From Porphyromonas sp. oral taxon 275 (GTDB taxonomy: Bacteria > Bacteroidota > Bacteroidia > Bacteroidales > Porphyromonadaceae), in assembly GCF_018127745.1 (NCBI RefSeq), contig NZ_CP072333.1:1116001-1180000 (forward strand): DNA of 64,000 nt. Reading direction: 5' to 3'. Position numbers and translations under genes: made by a program. Below the pieces are notes generated by a model. That model was not told the origin of the DNA. It searched no databases and saw only the letters and a list, made by a program, of their open reading frames with translations. This document shows, one piece after another, positions 1 through 9,227 of the stretch; position 1 is the first letter of the stretch, and every line of letters starts with the position of its first letter.

Positions 1-1772
1 GTACGCTCGATGAAGGAGAAGGCGCCACGGCCGTAGAGCTTGAGGTAGGCCTCGAAGTAAGCCCCGAGCAGCCACGGCCATACCGAGCCGTTGTAGTAGG
101 CGCGCTCGCGCTGCAGCTGGGTGCCGTGGCACTGCGGCTGGTAGCCCTCGCTCTTGGGGCTGAGGCTGCGCAGCCCCTTGGGCGTGCGCAGCTCACGGGT
201 GATGATCTCGACGACGGAGCGGCGTGTAGACTTAGGTAGCGGGGAGTACGGGAGCGAGGCGGCGAAGATCATGTTCGGTCGCACGCTCCAGTCCTGAGGA
301 TGGTGAGGCAGGACGTAGTCGAAGAGGTAGCCATGCTCGTTGATGAAGGTGCGGCAGAAGCTCGTCTGCACCCGTTCTACCAGCTCCTCGAGCTCGGGCG
401 TCCACCTGCTGGGCAGCACCTCGCGGTAGAAGCAAAGGGCATTATACCACAGGGCATTGACCTCCACGAGGTAGCCCTCACGGCGTACGACGGCCTGCCC
501 GTCGATCTTGGCATCCATCCAGGAGAGGGGCTTGCCATCGCCCAGGATGTAGCAGAGCCCTGTCTCGTCGATACGGAGATTGGGGTGCACATTGCGCAGA
601 TAGTAGTGGATCAGCTCGTCGAGGAAGTCCCCGTAGCGGCTGACCATATCGGCAGGGCTCGACCAGGAGGCATACTGCTGCAGCGCCCACACCGCCCAGA
701 GGCCTACATCGGGCTCGTTGATGCCACGTATCTCCTCGGAGATGCTGACCTGGTTCATGAAGTTGCGCAGCTCGGGGATCGCCGTATCCATGATCCTATA
801 GTAGCGCTCGGGCGCGTCGGCATAGATAGAGCAGCCCGGGAGGGCGACGAAGAGGTCACGGGCACGCACCCCAAACCAAGGGTAGCCCGCCAGCAGATAG
901 CCGTGGGTCGCGTCGGGGCGGTAGTAGAACTGTAGGGCCGAGTTGAGCAGGCAGCTACGGAAGTCCTCGCGCACGGTACGCATCGCCAGCTCCTCGTCGA
1001 AGAGCTGGGCGAAGCTACGTGGATCCGCCTCATCGAGGCCTGCCGAGAAGTAGATGGACTCGCCGAGCTCGATATCGAGCTCGAAGTAGCCCGGCACGTA
1101 GAGATCCTCGGTGTACTCGTAGCCGCGTTCGCGCTCCTTGATGTACTCGATGCGCTCATTCCAGTGCGCGTCGGCGACGAAGCGCCCCTGCTTGGATAGC
1201 TGCAGATAGAGTCTCGGGTAGCCTGGGTAGAGGCAGAAGCTGACGCCAGACGTCGCCTCCTGATAGCTACCATCGAGCTGATCATTGCGGTGCGTCAGCA
1301 TCTTCACGTCGCGGAAGGCAAGGAAGGGACTCAGGCGGAGCGTCGTCTGGCTGTGCGCCTCTAGGAGGGTGTAGCGAATGAGCGCCCTATTGACGTAGTG
1401 ACAGAAGATGAACTCCTTACGTAGCACGACCCCACCGACGCGGTAGGTCGTCGAGGATACGACGTCGACATTGTACTCACGGATATACTTGTGTCCCTTG
1501 GGGCTGAAGACATCGCCCTCATACTCGTGGATCCCAACATTGAAGGGCACCCCGTGCTGCACGATCGTCAGGTCGAGGCTGGAGAGGAGTACGTGATTAT
1601 TGGGACTGAGTGTAGGGATAGGGACGACGAGCACACCATGGTATTTGCGGGTATTGCAGCCGACGATACTGGAGCAACAGTAGGCGCCCTTTCGATTCGT
1701 ACGGATGTACTCTCGCTGTGTGGACTCATCCAAGTTAGCCATCAGTCGGCGGTCAAACTTGAGGTAACTCAT
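1..1772 (-). CDS. Glycogen debranching enzyme (amylo-alpha-1,6-glucosidase type), 3' end cut by window
   Basis: About 590 codons are present and the C-terminus lies beyond the left edge. The protein would hydrolyse alpha-1,6 branch points of intracellular glycogen-like glucan. It starts MSYLKFDRRL at 1772; residues 41-50 read TRKYHGVLVV, the RKYHG signature of the N-terminal debranching domain, and WPWLLGAYFEAY near residue 566 belongs to the C-terminal (alpha/alpha)6 catalytic region. No signal peptide is visible, consistent with a cytoplasmic enzyme. The gene is divergent from htpG across a 563-bp gap. A weak box TATCTTAA lies at 1874-1881 on the minus strand. Family assignment rests on motif recognition; the exact debranching subtype is inferred. 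Confidence 0.88.
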   Translation of the reverse strand, partial: MSYLKFDRRLMANLDESTQREYIRTNRKGAYCCSSIVGCNTRKYHGVLVVPIPTLSPNNHVLLSSLDLTIVQHGVPFNVGIHEYEGDVFSPKGHKYIREYNVDVVSSTTYRVGGVVLRKEFIFCHYVNRALIRYTLLEAHSQTTLRLSPFLAFRDVKMLTHRNDQLDGSYQEATSGVSFCLYPGYPRLYLQLSKQGRFVADAHWNERIEYIKERERGYEYTEDLYVPGYFELDIELGESIYFSAGLDEADPRSFAQLFDEELAMRTVREDFRSCLLNSALQFYYRPDATHGYLLAGYPWFGVRARDLFVALPGCSIYADAPERYYRIMDTAIPELRNFMNQVSISEEIRGINEPDVGLWAVWALQQYASWSSPADMVSRYGDFLDELIHYYLRNVHPNLRIDETGLCYILGDGKPLSWMDAKIDGQAVVRREGYLVEVNALWYNALCFYREVLPSRWTPELEELVERVQTSFCRTFINEHGYLFDYVLPHHPQDWSVRPNMIFAASLPYSPLPKSTRRSVVEIITRELRTPKGLRSLSPKSEGYQPQCHGTQLQRERAYYNGSVWPWLLGAYFEAYLKLYGRGAFSFIER

Positions 1773-2006
1773 TCGGTTCTTGTTCGTATAGTGCTCAGCG
1801 CCCCTCCCCTACCGTCTAGAGGTAGGGCTGCAGCGCTCAGCAGCTGTGTAATATTCTCCCGCTAAGTTACGAATTAAGATAATGCAAGTCAAGCCAGCCA
1901 AGGCGCTGCGCGCCCCAAGCATACAGGGTCGGCGGGAGGCCTCCTCAAGGGGGAGAAGCACCCCCAGCAAAGGGGTGCCGCACCTCTGATCTATCCCCGA
2001 GGGCGC

Positions 2007-2089
2007 TGAGGGATATCAGTCAGCAGCCTCAGGGACGTCCACCAGCGAGCCGAGGGGTATCAGTCAGTAGCCTTGAGAGCTATCAGTCA
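2007..2089. repeat. Four-unit 22-bp palindromic array, copy A
   Basis: Four 16-bp cores at 2007-2022, 2029-2044, 2051-2066 and 2074-2089 (pitch 22, 22, 23). The first reads TGAGGGATATCAGTCA. Central hexamers are GATATC, GACGTC, GGTATC, GCTATC. All left halves are of the GAGGG type and all right halves but the second are AGTCA, so the units are direct repeats here. Confidence 0.9.
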
Positions 2090-2270
2090 GCAGCCCTTAG
2101 GAATAAGGGGGACGAAGGGGAGGCCTCGCTCTAGCCCAAGCAAGTCACTAGGAGCCCCGCTGCTCGCTGCCGCAGCGCACCCCTTCGAGCCGTGGGCTAG
2201 CACGCGCCCCGAGGCCAGAGGGAGCGGCATCGCGACAGGCGTCTGTGCCATTCTGTCACGCCGCTCCTCC

Positions 2271-2286
2271 TGGCACTCCCTTTGCC
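2271..2286 (+). promoter_or_regulatory. Sigma-54-type -24/-12 promoter of htpG
   Basis: TGGCAC-N5-TTGC, with GG and GC exactly ten bases apart, matches the RpoN consensus. It lies 50 bp before the htpG ATG. An imperfect inverted repeat GCGACAG-N15-CTGTCAC spans 2231-2259 upstream and could be an activator site. No TAnnTTTG box is present (the nearest, TCCCTTTG, overlaps the -12 element). Confidence 0.55.
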
Positions 2287-2335
2287 TAGAGGACTGCAAC
2301 TAAGTAATCAACGACATACATCCATTGATAGATCT

Positions 2336-4393
2336 ATGAGCAAGCAAGGAAAAATCGGAGTGACGAGCGAGAACATCTTCCCCGTCATCAAGAAGTTCCT
2401 CTACAGCGAACACGACATCTTCCTCCGTGAGCTGGTATCCAACGCTGTGGACGCCAGCCAGAAGCTCCGCGCGCTGGCCAGCGCAGGCGAGTACAAGGGT
2501 GAGCTCGGGGAGCTCCAGGTACGCGTGAGCTTCGATCCCGAGGCCAAGACCATCACCATCAGCGACAGCGGGATAGGGATGACGGCCGAGGAGGTAGAGA
2601 AGTACATCAATCAGATCGCCTTCTCAGGCGCCGAGGAGTTCCTCGACAAGTACAAGGATGACAAGGTAGCCATCATCGGCCACTTCGGTCTCGGCTTCTA
2701 CTCCTCCTTCATGGTCTCCAGCCGCGTAGAGATACAGACGAAGTCCTACAAGGAAGGCGCTGAGGCCGTCCACTGGAGCTGTGAGGGCAACCCCGAGTAC
2801 ATCCTCGAGCCAGGCAGCCGCAGCGAGCGCGGTACGGACATCATCCTGCATATCGACAGCGAGAGTGAGGAGTTCCTCAGCAAGGACAGACTGACAGCCC
2901 TACTCAATAAGTACTGCAAGTTCCTCCCCATCCCCATCATCTTCGGCAAGAAGCAGGAGTGGAAGGACGGCGCCTACGTGGACACCGACCAGGACAACCA
3001 GATCAACGACATCCACCCCGCCTGGACCAAGAAGCCCAGCGAACTGGCGAAGGAGGACTACATCGCCTTCTACCATCAGCTCTACCCACAGACGATGGAG
3101 GAGCCCCTCTTCTGGATTCACCTCAACGTAGACTACCCCTTCAACCTCACAGGGATCCTCTACTTCCCCAAGGTCAAGAACCAGATGGAGCTGCAGCGCA
3201 ATAAGATCCAGCTCTACGCCAGCCAGGTCTTCGTCACCGAGGAGGTCGAGGGCATCGTCCCCGAGTACCTCACCCTGCTGCACGGCGTACTGGACTCCCC
3301 CGACATCCCGCTGAACGTATCCCGCTCCTACCTGCAGAGCGACGCCCAGGTCAAGAAGATCTCCAACCACATCGCCAAGAAGGTCGCCGACAAGCTGGAC
3401 GAACTCTTCCGCAACGAGCGCAGCCTCTTCGAGGAGAAGTGGGAGAGCCTCAAGGTCTTCGTCCAGTATGGGATGCTCTCCGACGAGAAGTTCTACGAGC
3501 GCGCCGCTAAGTTCAACCTCCTGACCGACCTCGAGGGTAAGCTCTACACCAGCGAGGAGTACCGCACGCTCACCGAGTCCAGCCAGACGGACAAGGACGG
3601 GCAGCTGGTATGGCTCTACGCCAATGACAAGGAGACGCAGTACAGCGCTATCCAGCGTGCTACCGCCAAGGGCTACTCCGTCCTCCTGATGGACGGCCCA
3701 CTGGATGTCCACGTAATCTCCCAGCTCGAGCAGAAGCTGGAGAAGACCCGCTTCGTACGCGTCGACTCCGACTCCATCGACAAGCTCATCGCCAAGGACG
3801 AGCAGCGTGAGGTCTCTCTCTCGGATCAGGAGCAGCAGGCCCTCAGCCAGATCTTCCAGGCACGCCTCCCCCGCGAGGAGAAGCGTAACTACCACGTGAC
3901 CTTCGAGGCGCTGGGTGAGGATGCCGACGCTGTACTCATCACGCAGGGCGAATTCATGCGCCGCATGCAGGAGATGGCACGCCTCCAGCCGGGGATGAAC
4001 TTCTACGGTGAGCTCCCCGAGGGCTACAATGTCGTCCTCAACAGCGACCACGCCCTCATCAAGCGCCTCCTAAGCGAGGAGCAGACGAGCGTCGAGCCCA
4101 AGCTCGGGACGCTGCGTGAGGAGCTGAAGGCACAGACCGAGCTCGTCGAGGCAGCCCGCACGGTACAGAATGCCAAGAAGGCCGACGAGGTCACGGCAGC
4201 TGAGCGAGAGGAGCTCGAGAGCCTGAGCTACAAGCAGGCCGAGCTCGAGGGCAAGATCAACAGCGAGCTCCAGCGTTTCGGGCAGGACACTGCGCTCGTG
4301 GGTCAGCTCGTAGACCTGGCGCTCCTAGGTAGCGGCCTGCTGAAGGGCGAGGCACTGGCGCGCTTCATCCGCCGCTCGCAGGAGCTGCTCTAA
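2336..4393 (+). CDS. htpG: Molecular chaperone HtpG (Hsp90)
   Basis: ATP-dependent cytoplasmic Hsp90 chaperone of 685 residues, somewhat longer than the 624-residue E. coli protein, as usual for Bacteroidetes. The N-terminal GHKL ATPase carries ELVSNAVDA (the Mg-binding Asn helix), DSGIGM and GHFGLGFYS. Middle and C-terminal domains follow in order; the C-terminal dimerisation part is rich in Glu and Lys. Start chosen at ATG 2336 (MSKQGKIGVTSENIF); an in-frame TTG at 2282 would put the start inside the promoter. A strong terminator follows 17 bp after the stop, so the gene is probably monocistronic. The sigma-54-like promoter suggests stress control through an RpoN activator, which is inferred. 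Confidence 0.97.
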   Translation: MSKQGKIGVTSENIFPVIKKFLYSEHDIFLRELVSNAVDASQKLRALASAGEYKGELGELQVRVSFDPEAKTITISDSGIGMTAEEVEKYINQIAFSGAEEFLDKYKDDKVAIIGHFGLGFYSSFMVSSRVEIQTKSYKEGAEAVHWSCEGNPEYILEPGSRSERGTDIILHIDSESEEFLSKDRLTALLNKYCKFLPIPIIFGKKQEWKDGAYVDTDQDNQINDIHPAWTKKPSELAKEDYIAFYHQLYPQTMEEPLFWIHLNVDYPFNLTGILYFPKVKNQMELQRNKIQLYASQVFVTEEVEGIVPEYLTLLHGVLDSPDIPLNVSRSYLQSDAQVKKISNHIAKKVADKLDELFRNERSLFEEKWESLKVFVQYGMLSDEKFYERAAKFNLLTDLEGKLYTSEEYRTLTESSQTDKDGQLVWLYANDKETQYSAIQRATAKGYSVLLMDGPLDVHVISQLEQKLEKTRFVRVDSDSIDKLIAKDEQREVSLSDQEQQALSQIFQARLPREEKRNYHVTFEALGEDADAVLITQGEFMRRMQEMARLQPGMNFYGELPEGYNVVLNSDHALIKRLLSEEQTSVEPKLGTLREELKAQTELVEAARTVQNAKKADEVTAAEREELESLSYKQAELEGKINSELQRFGQDTALVGQLVDLALLGSGLLKGEALARFIRRSQELL

Positions 4394-4410
4394 GCCTAGC
4401 CTCCTAAGAC

Positions 4411-4453
4411 ACTTAGCCTACCACCCTCCCTCGGGGAGCGTGGTAGGCTAAGT
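4411..4453 (+). terminator. Intrinsic terminator after htpG
   Basis: A perfect 14-bp stem (ACTTAGCCTACCAC pairing with its complement ending at 4453) around a 15-base loop, followed by CGTTTTC. Confidence 0.85.
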
Positions 4454-4473
4454 CGTTTTCAGCCGAAAGGCCG

Positions 4474-4481
4474 TACTTTTG
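4474..4481 (+). promoter_or_regulatory. -7 promoter box of fmt
   Basis: TACTTTTG fits the Bacteroidetes -7 element TAnnTTTG and lies 26 bp before the fmt ATG. No clear TTG is found 19 bp upstream. Confidence 0.65.
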
Positions 4482-4507
4482 TCTCCGTCTAACGCAATCG
4501 CTCCCCT

Positions 4508-5467
4508 ATGACTAAGGATCAACTACGTATCGTCTATATGGCGACGGCAGACTTCGCCCTGCCCTCGCTCCAGCTGCTCGTCGAGAGCGGCTACCACATC
4601 GTGGCCGTCGTCACGATGCCCGACAAGCCCGCGGGCCGCGGGCAGAAGCTACAGCAGAGCAAGATCAAGACCTACGCCCAGAGTGTAGGCCTCGAGGTGC
4701 TGCAGCCCGTACGGCTCAAGGATGAGGCCTTCGTCGGCCGCCTCCGAGAGCTCGCCCCTGACCTCGGGATCGTCGTCGCCTTCCGCATGCTGCCCGAGGT
4801 CGTCTGGGCGCTCCCCCGCTTCGGCACGATCAACCTCCACGGCTCCCTCCTACCCCGCTATCGCGGTGCAGCCCCCATACACTGGGCAGTGATCAATGGT
4901 GATACGGAGACGGGCGTCACCACCTTCCGCCTCAAGCACGAGCTCGACACGGGCGACATCCTCCTGCAGGCACGCACCCCCATCACCCCCGAGGATACCA
5001 CGGGCACGGTCTACGAACGCCTCATGCACCTCGGTGCCGAGACGCTCCGTCAGACAGTAGACCTCTTCCTCCAGGACGAGGAGCCCAAGGGGCAGGCGCA
5101 GGAGGAGCACGACGAGGCCCCTAGCGCAGCGCCCAAGCTAGACAAGGAGAATACCGAGCTCCTCTGGACGCGTACGGCCCGCGAGCTACACAATCAGGTA
5201 CGCGGGCTCACCCCCCACCCAGGTGCCTGGTGCACGCTCAGCATCGAGGGACACGAGCCCATCACCTTCAAGATCCATGAGACGGAGGTACTCCCCGAGA
5301 GCGAGCTTCCCGCCACGCCCCTAGCGCCAGGCAGCATCGTCATCGGCCCCAAGCAGCGACTCGAGGTCGCCACCGCCTCTGGGCACCTCGTCATCAAGAC
5401 GCTCCAGCCCCCTGCCAAGAAGGCTATGGCTGCCTCCGCCTACCTCAATGGTCTGAGGAACAAGTAG
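4508..5467 (+). CDS. fmt: Methionyl-tRNA formyltransferase
   Basis: Transfers the formyl group from 10-formyl-tetrahydrofolate to initiator Met-tRNA. At 319 residues it has the normal family length. The N-terminal catalytic domain contains NLHGSLLPRYRG at 109-120, giving the catalytic Asn109 and His111, and Asp147 in HELDTGD, equivalent to N106/H108/D144 of the E. coli enzyme. The C-terminal OB-like tRNA-binding domain covers roughly residues 210-315. It is a single gene with its own promoter box and ends before a terminator shared with the convergent fumC. Confidence 0.96.
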   Translation: MTKDQLRIVYMATADFALPSLQLLVESGYHIVAVVTMPDKPAGRGQKLQQSKIKTYAQSVGLEVLQPVRLKDEAFVGRLRELAPDLGIVVAFRMLPEVVWALPRFGTINLHGSLLPRYRGAAPIHWAVINGDTETGVTTFRLKHELDTGDILLQARTPITPEDTTGTVYERLMHLGAETLRQTVDLFLQDEEPKGQAQEEHDEAPSAAPKLDKENTELLWTRTARELHNQVRGLTPHPGAWCTLSIEGHEPITFKIHETEVLPESELPATPLAPGSIVIGPKQRLEVATASGHLVIKTLQPPAKKAMAASAYLNGLRNK

Positions 5468-5556
5468 CCTGCTTCCCTCTCTTGCCACCACTTAGGCTAA
5501 GGAGGTAAAGCGCCCACAGCCCGCGCCCGCACGGCTTCCGCTAGGGCACAAAGCAA

Positions 5557-5595
5557 ATCGCCCCCACACTCCAGTATGCGGAGTGTGGGGGCGAT
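5557..5595. terminator. Bidirectional terminator between fmt and fumC
   Basis: A 16-bp perfect stem (ATCGCCCCCACACTCC, 5557-5572, pairing with 5580-5595) with a 7-base loop lies between two convergent genes. Confidence 0.8.
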
Positions 5596-5618
5596 GCCTT
5601 TAGAGGGGAGCGATACGC

Positions 5619-7016
5619 TTAGTCGAGGGGATGTACCATGTCCTCGGGACGTACCCACTTGTCGAAGTCCTCAGCGGAGACATAGCCGAGACGCAGCGCC
5701 TCTTCCTTGAGCGTCGTGCCGTTGTGGTGCGCTGCATTGGCGATCTCAGCGGCCTTGTAGTAGCCGATGTGCGTATTCAGCGCCGTCACGAGCATCAGGG
5801 ACTTATTGAGCAGCTCCTGGATGCGGGGGTGATTAGGCTCGATACCCGAGACGCAGTGGATGTCGAAGGAGACGGCTGCATCCCCGAGCAGCTGGGCGCT
5901 CTGGAGGAAGTTAGCCGCCATCACGGGCTTGAAGACGTTGAGCTCGAAGTGGCCCTGCATACCTGCCACCGAGATCGTCGTGTCGTTCCCTACGACCTGA
6001 GCGCAGACCATCGTCATAGCCTCAGCCTGCGTGGGGTTAACCTTACCGGGCATGATGGAGGAGCCAGGCTCGTTGGCAGGGATGATGATCTCACCGATAC
6101 CGCTACGAGGGCCAGAGGCGAGGAGGCGGATATCGTTGGCGATCTTGTTCAGCGAGACAGCCACCTGCTTCAGGGCGCCGTGGGTCTCTACGATCGCGTC
6201 GTGGGCAGCCAGCGCCTCAAACTTGTTCTGAGCCGTCACGAAGGGCAGCCCCGTGAAGTCGGCGATGTGGCGTGCTACCACGACATCGTAGCCCTTAGGC
6301 GTATTGAGCCCCGTACCTACAGCCGTACCGCCGAGAGCGAGCTCTGCCAGGTGAGGCAGCGTATTCTCGATAGCCTTGATGCCGTGCTCGAGCTGTGCAG
6401 CGTAGCCGCTGAACTCCTGCCCCAGCGTCAGAGGCGTAGCGTCCATGAGGTGCGTACGACCGATCTTCACCACGTCGGTCATCTCCTTAGCTTTAGCATC
6501 GAGAGCCTTGTGCAGCTGGCGTAGACCTGGGAGCGTGACCTCGACGACCTTCTTGTAGCAGGCAATGTGCATACCCGTGGGGAAGGTGTCGTTGGAGGAC
6601 TGGCTCTTGTTGACGTCGTCGTTGGGGAGGAGCGTCTTCTCACCCTCGCCGATCTTCTTCCCAGCGAGCTGGTGCGCGCGGTTAGCGATGACTTCGTTGA
6701 CGTTCATATTGCTCTGCGTCCCCGAGCCCGTCTGCCAGATGACCAGAGGGAACTGATCGTCGAGCTTACCAGCGAGGATCTCGTCACAGACAGCGGCGAT
6801 AAGGTCGCGCTTCTCGAGGGGGAGTACCCCGAGCTCATGGTTGGCATAGGCTGCGCCCTTCTTGAGGTAAGCGAAGCCACGCACTACGTCCAGAGGCATG
6901 GAGGCCGCGGGACCGATCTTGAAGTTGTTGCGCGAGCGCTCGGTCTGTGCGCCCCAGAGCTTGTCGGCAGGCACCTGGACTTCGCCTAGAGTGTCCTTCT
7001 CAATTCTGTATTCCAT
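5619..7016 (-). CDS. fumC: Fumarate hydratase, class II
   Basis: Interconverts fumarate and malate in the (partial) citric acid cycle. The 465-residue protein carries the fumarase/aspartase signature [11 protein letters not shown] and the substrate-binding reads GSGTQSNMN and [10 protein letters not shown]. Start chosen at ATG 7016 ([13 protein letters not shown]), which matches the family N-terminus; an upstream in-frame start at 7088 would lie above the promoter box at 7056-7063 and is rejected. Monocistronic, convergent with fmt. In this group fumarase also feeds the fumarate respiration branch, which is family knowledge rather than something seen here. Confidence 0.97.
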   Translation of the reverse strand: MEYRIEKDTLGEVQVPADKLWGAQTERSRNNFKIGPAASMPLDVVRGFAYLKKGAAYANHELGVLPLEKRDLIAAVCDEILAGKLDDQFPLVIWQTGSGTQSNMNVNEVIANRAHQLAGKKIGEGEKTLLPNDDVNKSQSSNDTFPTGMHIACYKKVVEVTLPGLRQLHKALDAKAKEMTDVVKIGRTHLMDATPLTLGQEFSGYAAQLEHGIKAIENTLPHLAELALGGTAVGTGLNTPKGYDVVVARHIADFTGLPFVTAQNKFEALAAHDAIVETHGALKQVAVSLNKIANDIRLLASGPRSGIGEIIIPANEPGSSIMPGKVNPTQAEAMTMVCAQVVGNDTTISVAGMQGHFELNVFKPVMAANFLQSAQLLGDAAVSFDIHCVSGIEPNHPRIQELLNKSLMLVTALNTHIGYYKAAEIANAAHHNGTTLKEEALRLGYVSAEDFDKWVRPEDMVHPLD

Positions 7017-7055
7017 TGTTGATCGTGTTGATAGGTGTATATCTAGTTCTTGGTA

Positions 7056-7063
7056 CAAATGTA
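7056..7063 (-). promoter_or_regulatory. -7 promoter box of fumC
   Basis: Read on the minus strand this is TACATTTG, 40 bp before the ATG at 7016. No good TTG at 19-bp spacing. Confidence 0.65.
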
Positions 7064-7118
7064 AGGGAGAATTCCTAAAGAACCACATAGGCCGCGCTAA
7101 GGCTCTTAGAGCGAGCTG

Positions 7119-7844
7119 CTAGCGCTGGCGCTGCAGGACGAAGGTGAGGTGTCGCAGCAGCGTGCGCCCTAGGCCGTAGTGGCGGCGCATCACGTCGAAG
7201 CGCTCCAGGAGCGAGGCGCGGTGGTTGGCCGTCGTCGTCCCCTCATTGAGGTAGAGGGCTATGACCTCGGGGTAGAAGTAGTAGCTGCGCGCCTCCTTCA
7301 TAGCGCGTATGCACCAGTCTACATCGGCCGAGAAGCGGTAGCGCAGGTCGTACTCAGGGGCTAGCGTCCGCTTGACGATGAAGGCCTGATGGCAAACCAG
7401 CATCCCTCGCTCGAAGCTCCGCCAACCGAGCTCCCGCGGTGGACGGAGGCGGCGCAGCCCCAGATCTCTGTCCTCGCTGTCGATGAGACGTGTGTCGCCG
7501 TAGATGATGTCGGGGAGGGAGCTCGTGCAGCTCGCCGCTACGAGCTCGGCCACTGTATCGGCACTCGGCAGAGCGTCGCCAGCATTGAGGTACCACAGGT
7601 AGTCCCCCGTGGCTCGAGCTCGGCCTTTATTCATCGCGTCATAGATCCCCTTGTCAGGCTCGCTATATACCTTAGCCTGGGGAGCCAGCTCTGCCACGAG
7701 CTGTAGGGTCGCATCCTTGGAGGCACCGTCGATGATGAGGTACTCTATATGAGGATAGGTCTGCGTCGCGACGCTGCGAAGCGTGCGCTCAATGCAAGAG
7801 GCGGCATTGTAGCAGATGGTGATGATGGTGATACGTGGAGTCAT
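7119..7844 (-). CDS. Family 2 glycosyltransferase (surface polysaccharide)
   Basis: A 241-residue GT-A fold transferase that would add a sugar from a nucleotide donor at the cytoplasmic face of the membrane. It begins MTPRITIITICYNAASCIERTL; the sequence DGASKDATLQLV (about 40-51) is the usual donor-loop of GT2, and a DxD-like segment sits near YLWYLNAGDAL. Start taken at 7844; a longer frame to 7991 would overlap the upstream GT4 gene. It is the last gene of aroC-flippase-GT4-GT2, 23 bp after the GT4 stop. The sugar and acceptor cannot be told from sequence. Confidence 0.9.
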   Translation of the reverse strand: MTPRITIITICYNAASCIERTLRSVATQTYPHIEYLIIDGASKDATLQLVAELAPQAKVYSEPDKGIYDAMNKGRARATGDYLWYLNAGDALPSADTVAELVAASCTSSLPDIIYGDTRLIDSEDRDLGLRRLRPPRELGWRSFERGMLVCHQAFIVKRTLAPEYDLRYRFSADVDWCIRAMKEARSYYFYPEVIALYLNEGTTTANHRASLLERFDVMRRHYGLGRTLLRHLTFVLQRQR

Positions 7845-7867
7845 ATATACTAAGGTATAGCCTGGAG

Positions 7868-9199
7868 CTAAGGCATAGGCTGGAGTGAGGCAGCATAGAG
7901 CTGGCTTAGCTCGGTCGCGATGCGGGCAGCACCGAAGCGCTGGACAGAGCTGCGGCAGGTCTCTGGGTCGAAGGCGCCCTGCCCTCGACACTCCAGCAGC
8001 TCGATGAGGCGCGCGGCGTATTGCTCGGGGTCAAAGGCATCGACGAGGTAGCCCGTACACCCGTCCTCGATGATGTCCTCGGGGCCACCGCAGCGGAAGC
8101 TAAGGACAGGCGTACCCACCGCGAGCGCCTCGGAGAGCGTCTGCCCGAAGGTCTCGTAGACACTCGTCGAGAGTACGGCATCGCTGTGTGCGTAGATCGC
8201 TGCGAGCTCACGACGATCGCTGACCCGCCCTAGACTGATGTGGCTGAGGGCAAGGTCATCGAAGTAGCCCTGCCGCTTGGTCTCCCCGACGAGGAGAAGG
8301 GTCGTGCGTGCCGCGAGCTCGGGGGACTGGGCACGGAAAGCACGTGTGACCTTCTTCAGCAGCTCGGGGCCCTTCACCACATCGTCCAGCCGCGCGGCTA
8401 CGAGGGTAAAGTAGTAGCGTCCCGCCTCGTACCAGCTGGGCTCGGGCATTGCCTCGGCCGTCTGCGGGGAGAAGAGCTCTAGGTCTATAGGATTGGGGAG
8501 GACAAAGGCAGGGCGCGCCGAGCGCATCAGGGGGCTCTCGCCGAAGAGTGCTGCCTCCGCTCGGCTCACTGCTATATAGTGGAAGGCAGGCGAACTAAGG
8601 AAGGCCTTGCGCTGCCAGATCTCGCGAGAGAGGTCATGCGCCGAGCGGCTGAAGAGCAGCGGGCAGTAGCCGCAGCCCTCGCGGTAACGCGGACAGAGCT
8701 GCGCCCCAAAGGCCGAGAGTTCCAGAGGTAAATGGCAGATGCCCGTTGCCATCCACAGATCGTGCAGCGTGGCGAAGACGGGCTTACCGAGGAGGCTAAG
8801 GCGCTGGAGTCCGCGCAGGGAGAGGAAGCCTTGATTGATCCAGTGCAGGTGCAGCACATCCGCCCACTGCACCCAGGGATGGCAGCTCACGTCGAAGCCC
8901 CAGCGCGCCGTCGAGACGCGGAAGAGGCGTCCACGGTCGCGGCCATTGCGTAGATAGATCTCTGCCCGCTCCAGGACGAAAGCAGCCTTAGCCCAGAGGC
9001 GCGCCCCTGCCCCCTCGAGGACAGAGCGAATAGGTCCCGTCCCCGCACCACCGCCATGCAGCACCAGGAGGCGCGCCTCCAGCCCTATGGAGCAGAGCCC
9101 CTCGAGGAGCCTGCGGCAGGCCTCGGCAGCTCCTCCCCCCTGCTCCGAGGTGCAGAGGAGCAGCACCTTGAGCGGACGCTTAGGATTTGGGATGGGCAT
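7868..9199 (-). CDS. Family 4 glycosyltransferase (surface polysaccharide)
   Basis: A 443-residue GT-B transferase. The N-terminal Rossmann half opens with KVLLLCTSEQGGGAAEA, a Gly-rich acceptor-side loop. The C-terminal half has ETFGQTLSEALAVGTPVLSF, the E-X7-E donor-binding motif of GT4, followed by GGPEDII. Around residue 175 a Cys-rich stretch (CPRYREGCGYCP) occurs, as in WcaI/WcaC-like transferases. It lies 28 bp after the flippase gene. Substrate unknown; the neighbourhood suggests a capsule, O-antigen or exopolysaccharide unit. Confidence 0.9.
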   Translation of the reverse strand: MPIPNPKRPLKVLLLCTSEQGGGAAEACRRLLEGLCSIGLEARLLVLHGGGAGTGPIRSVLEGAGARLWAKAAFVLERAEIYLRNGRDRGRLFRVSTARWGFDVSCHPWVQWADVLHLHWINQGFLSLRGLQRLSLLGKPVFATLHDLWMATGICHLPLELSAFGAQLCPRYREGCGYCPLLFSRSAHDLSREIWQRKAFLSSPAFHYIAVSRAEAALFGESPLMRSARPAFVLPNPIDLELFSPQTAEAMPEPSWYEAGRYYFTLVAARLDDVVKGPELLKKVTRAFRAQSPELAARTTLLLVGETKRQGYFDDLALSHISLGRVSDRRELAAIYAHSDAVLSTSVYETFGQTLSEALAVGTPVLSFRCGGPEDIIEDGCTGYLVDAFDPEQYAARLIELLECRGQGAFDPETCRSSVQRFGAARIATELSQLYAASLQPMP

Positions 9200-9227
9200 G
9201 CTAAGGGAGATGAAGGAGGGTCAAGGC

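Larger units (their letters stand above)
1773..2335. other. Intergenic region between debranching enzyme and htpG
   Basis: A 563-bp divergent gap. It holds a short hairpin near 1813-1836 (CCTACC/GGTAGG) just upstream of the debranching gene, repeat array A (2007-2089), and the htpG promoter. The stretch 1900-2000 and 2095-2230 contains no convincing gene or motif; short open frames here lack homology cues and run through the repeats. Confidence 0.6.

Noticed and set aside
2007-2089. CRISPR array reading of the 22-bp repeats
   Set aside because: Only four degenerate units with 6-bp gaps, no unique spacers of 30 bp and no cas genes.
2282-2335. Upstream TTG start for htpG
   Set aside because: It lies within the -12 promoter element; the family N-terminus starts at 2336.
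2900-4051. A 383-codon open frame on the minus strand across htpG
   Set aside because: It is antisense to a clear Hsp90 gene, has Leu/Val/Glu-rich composition with no domain, and arises from high GC codon use.
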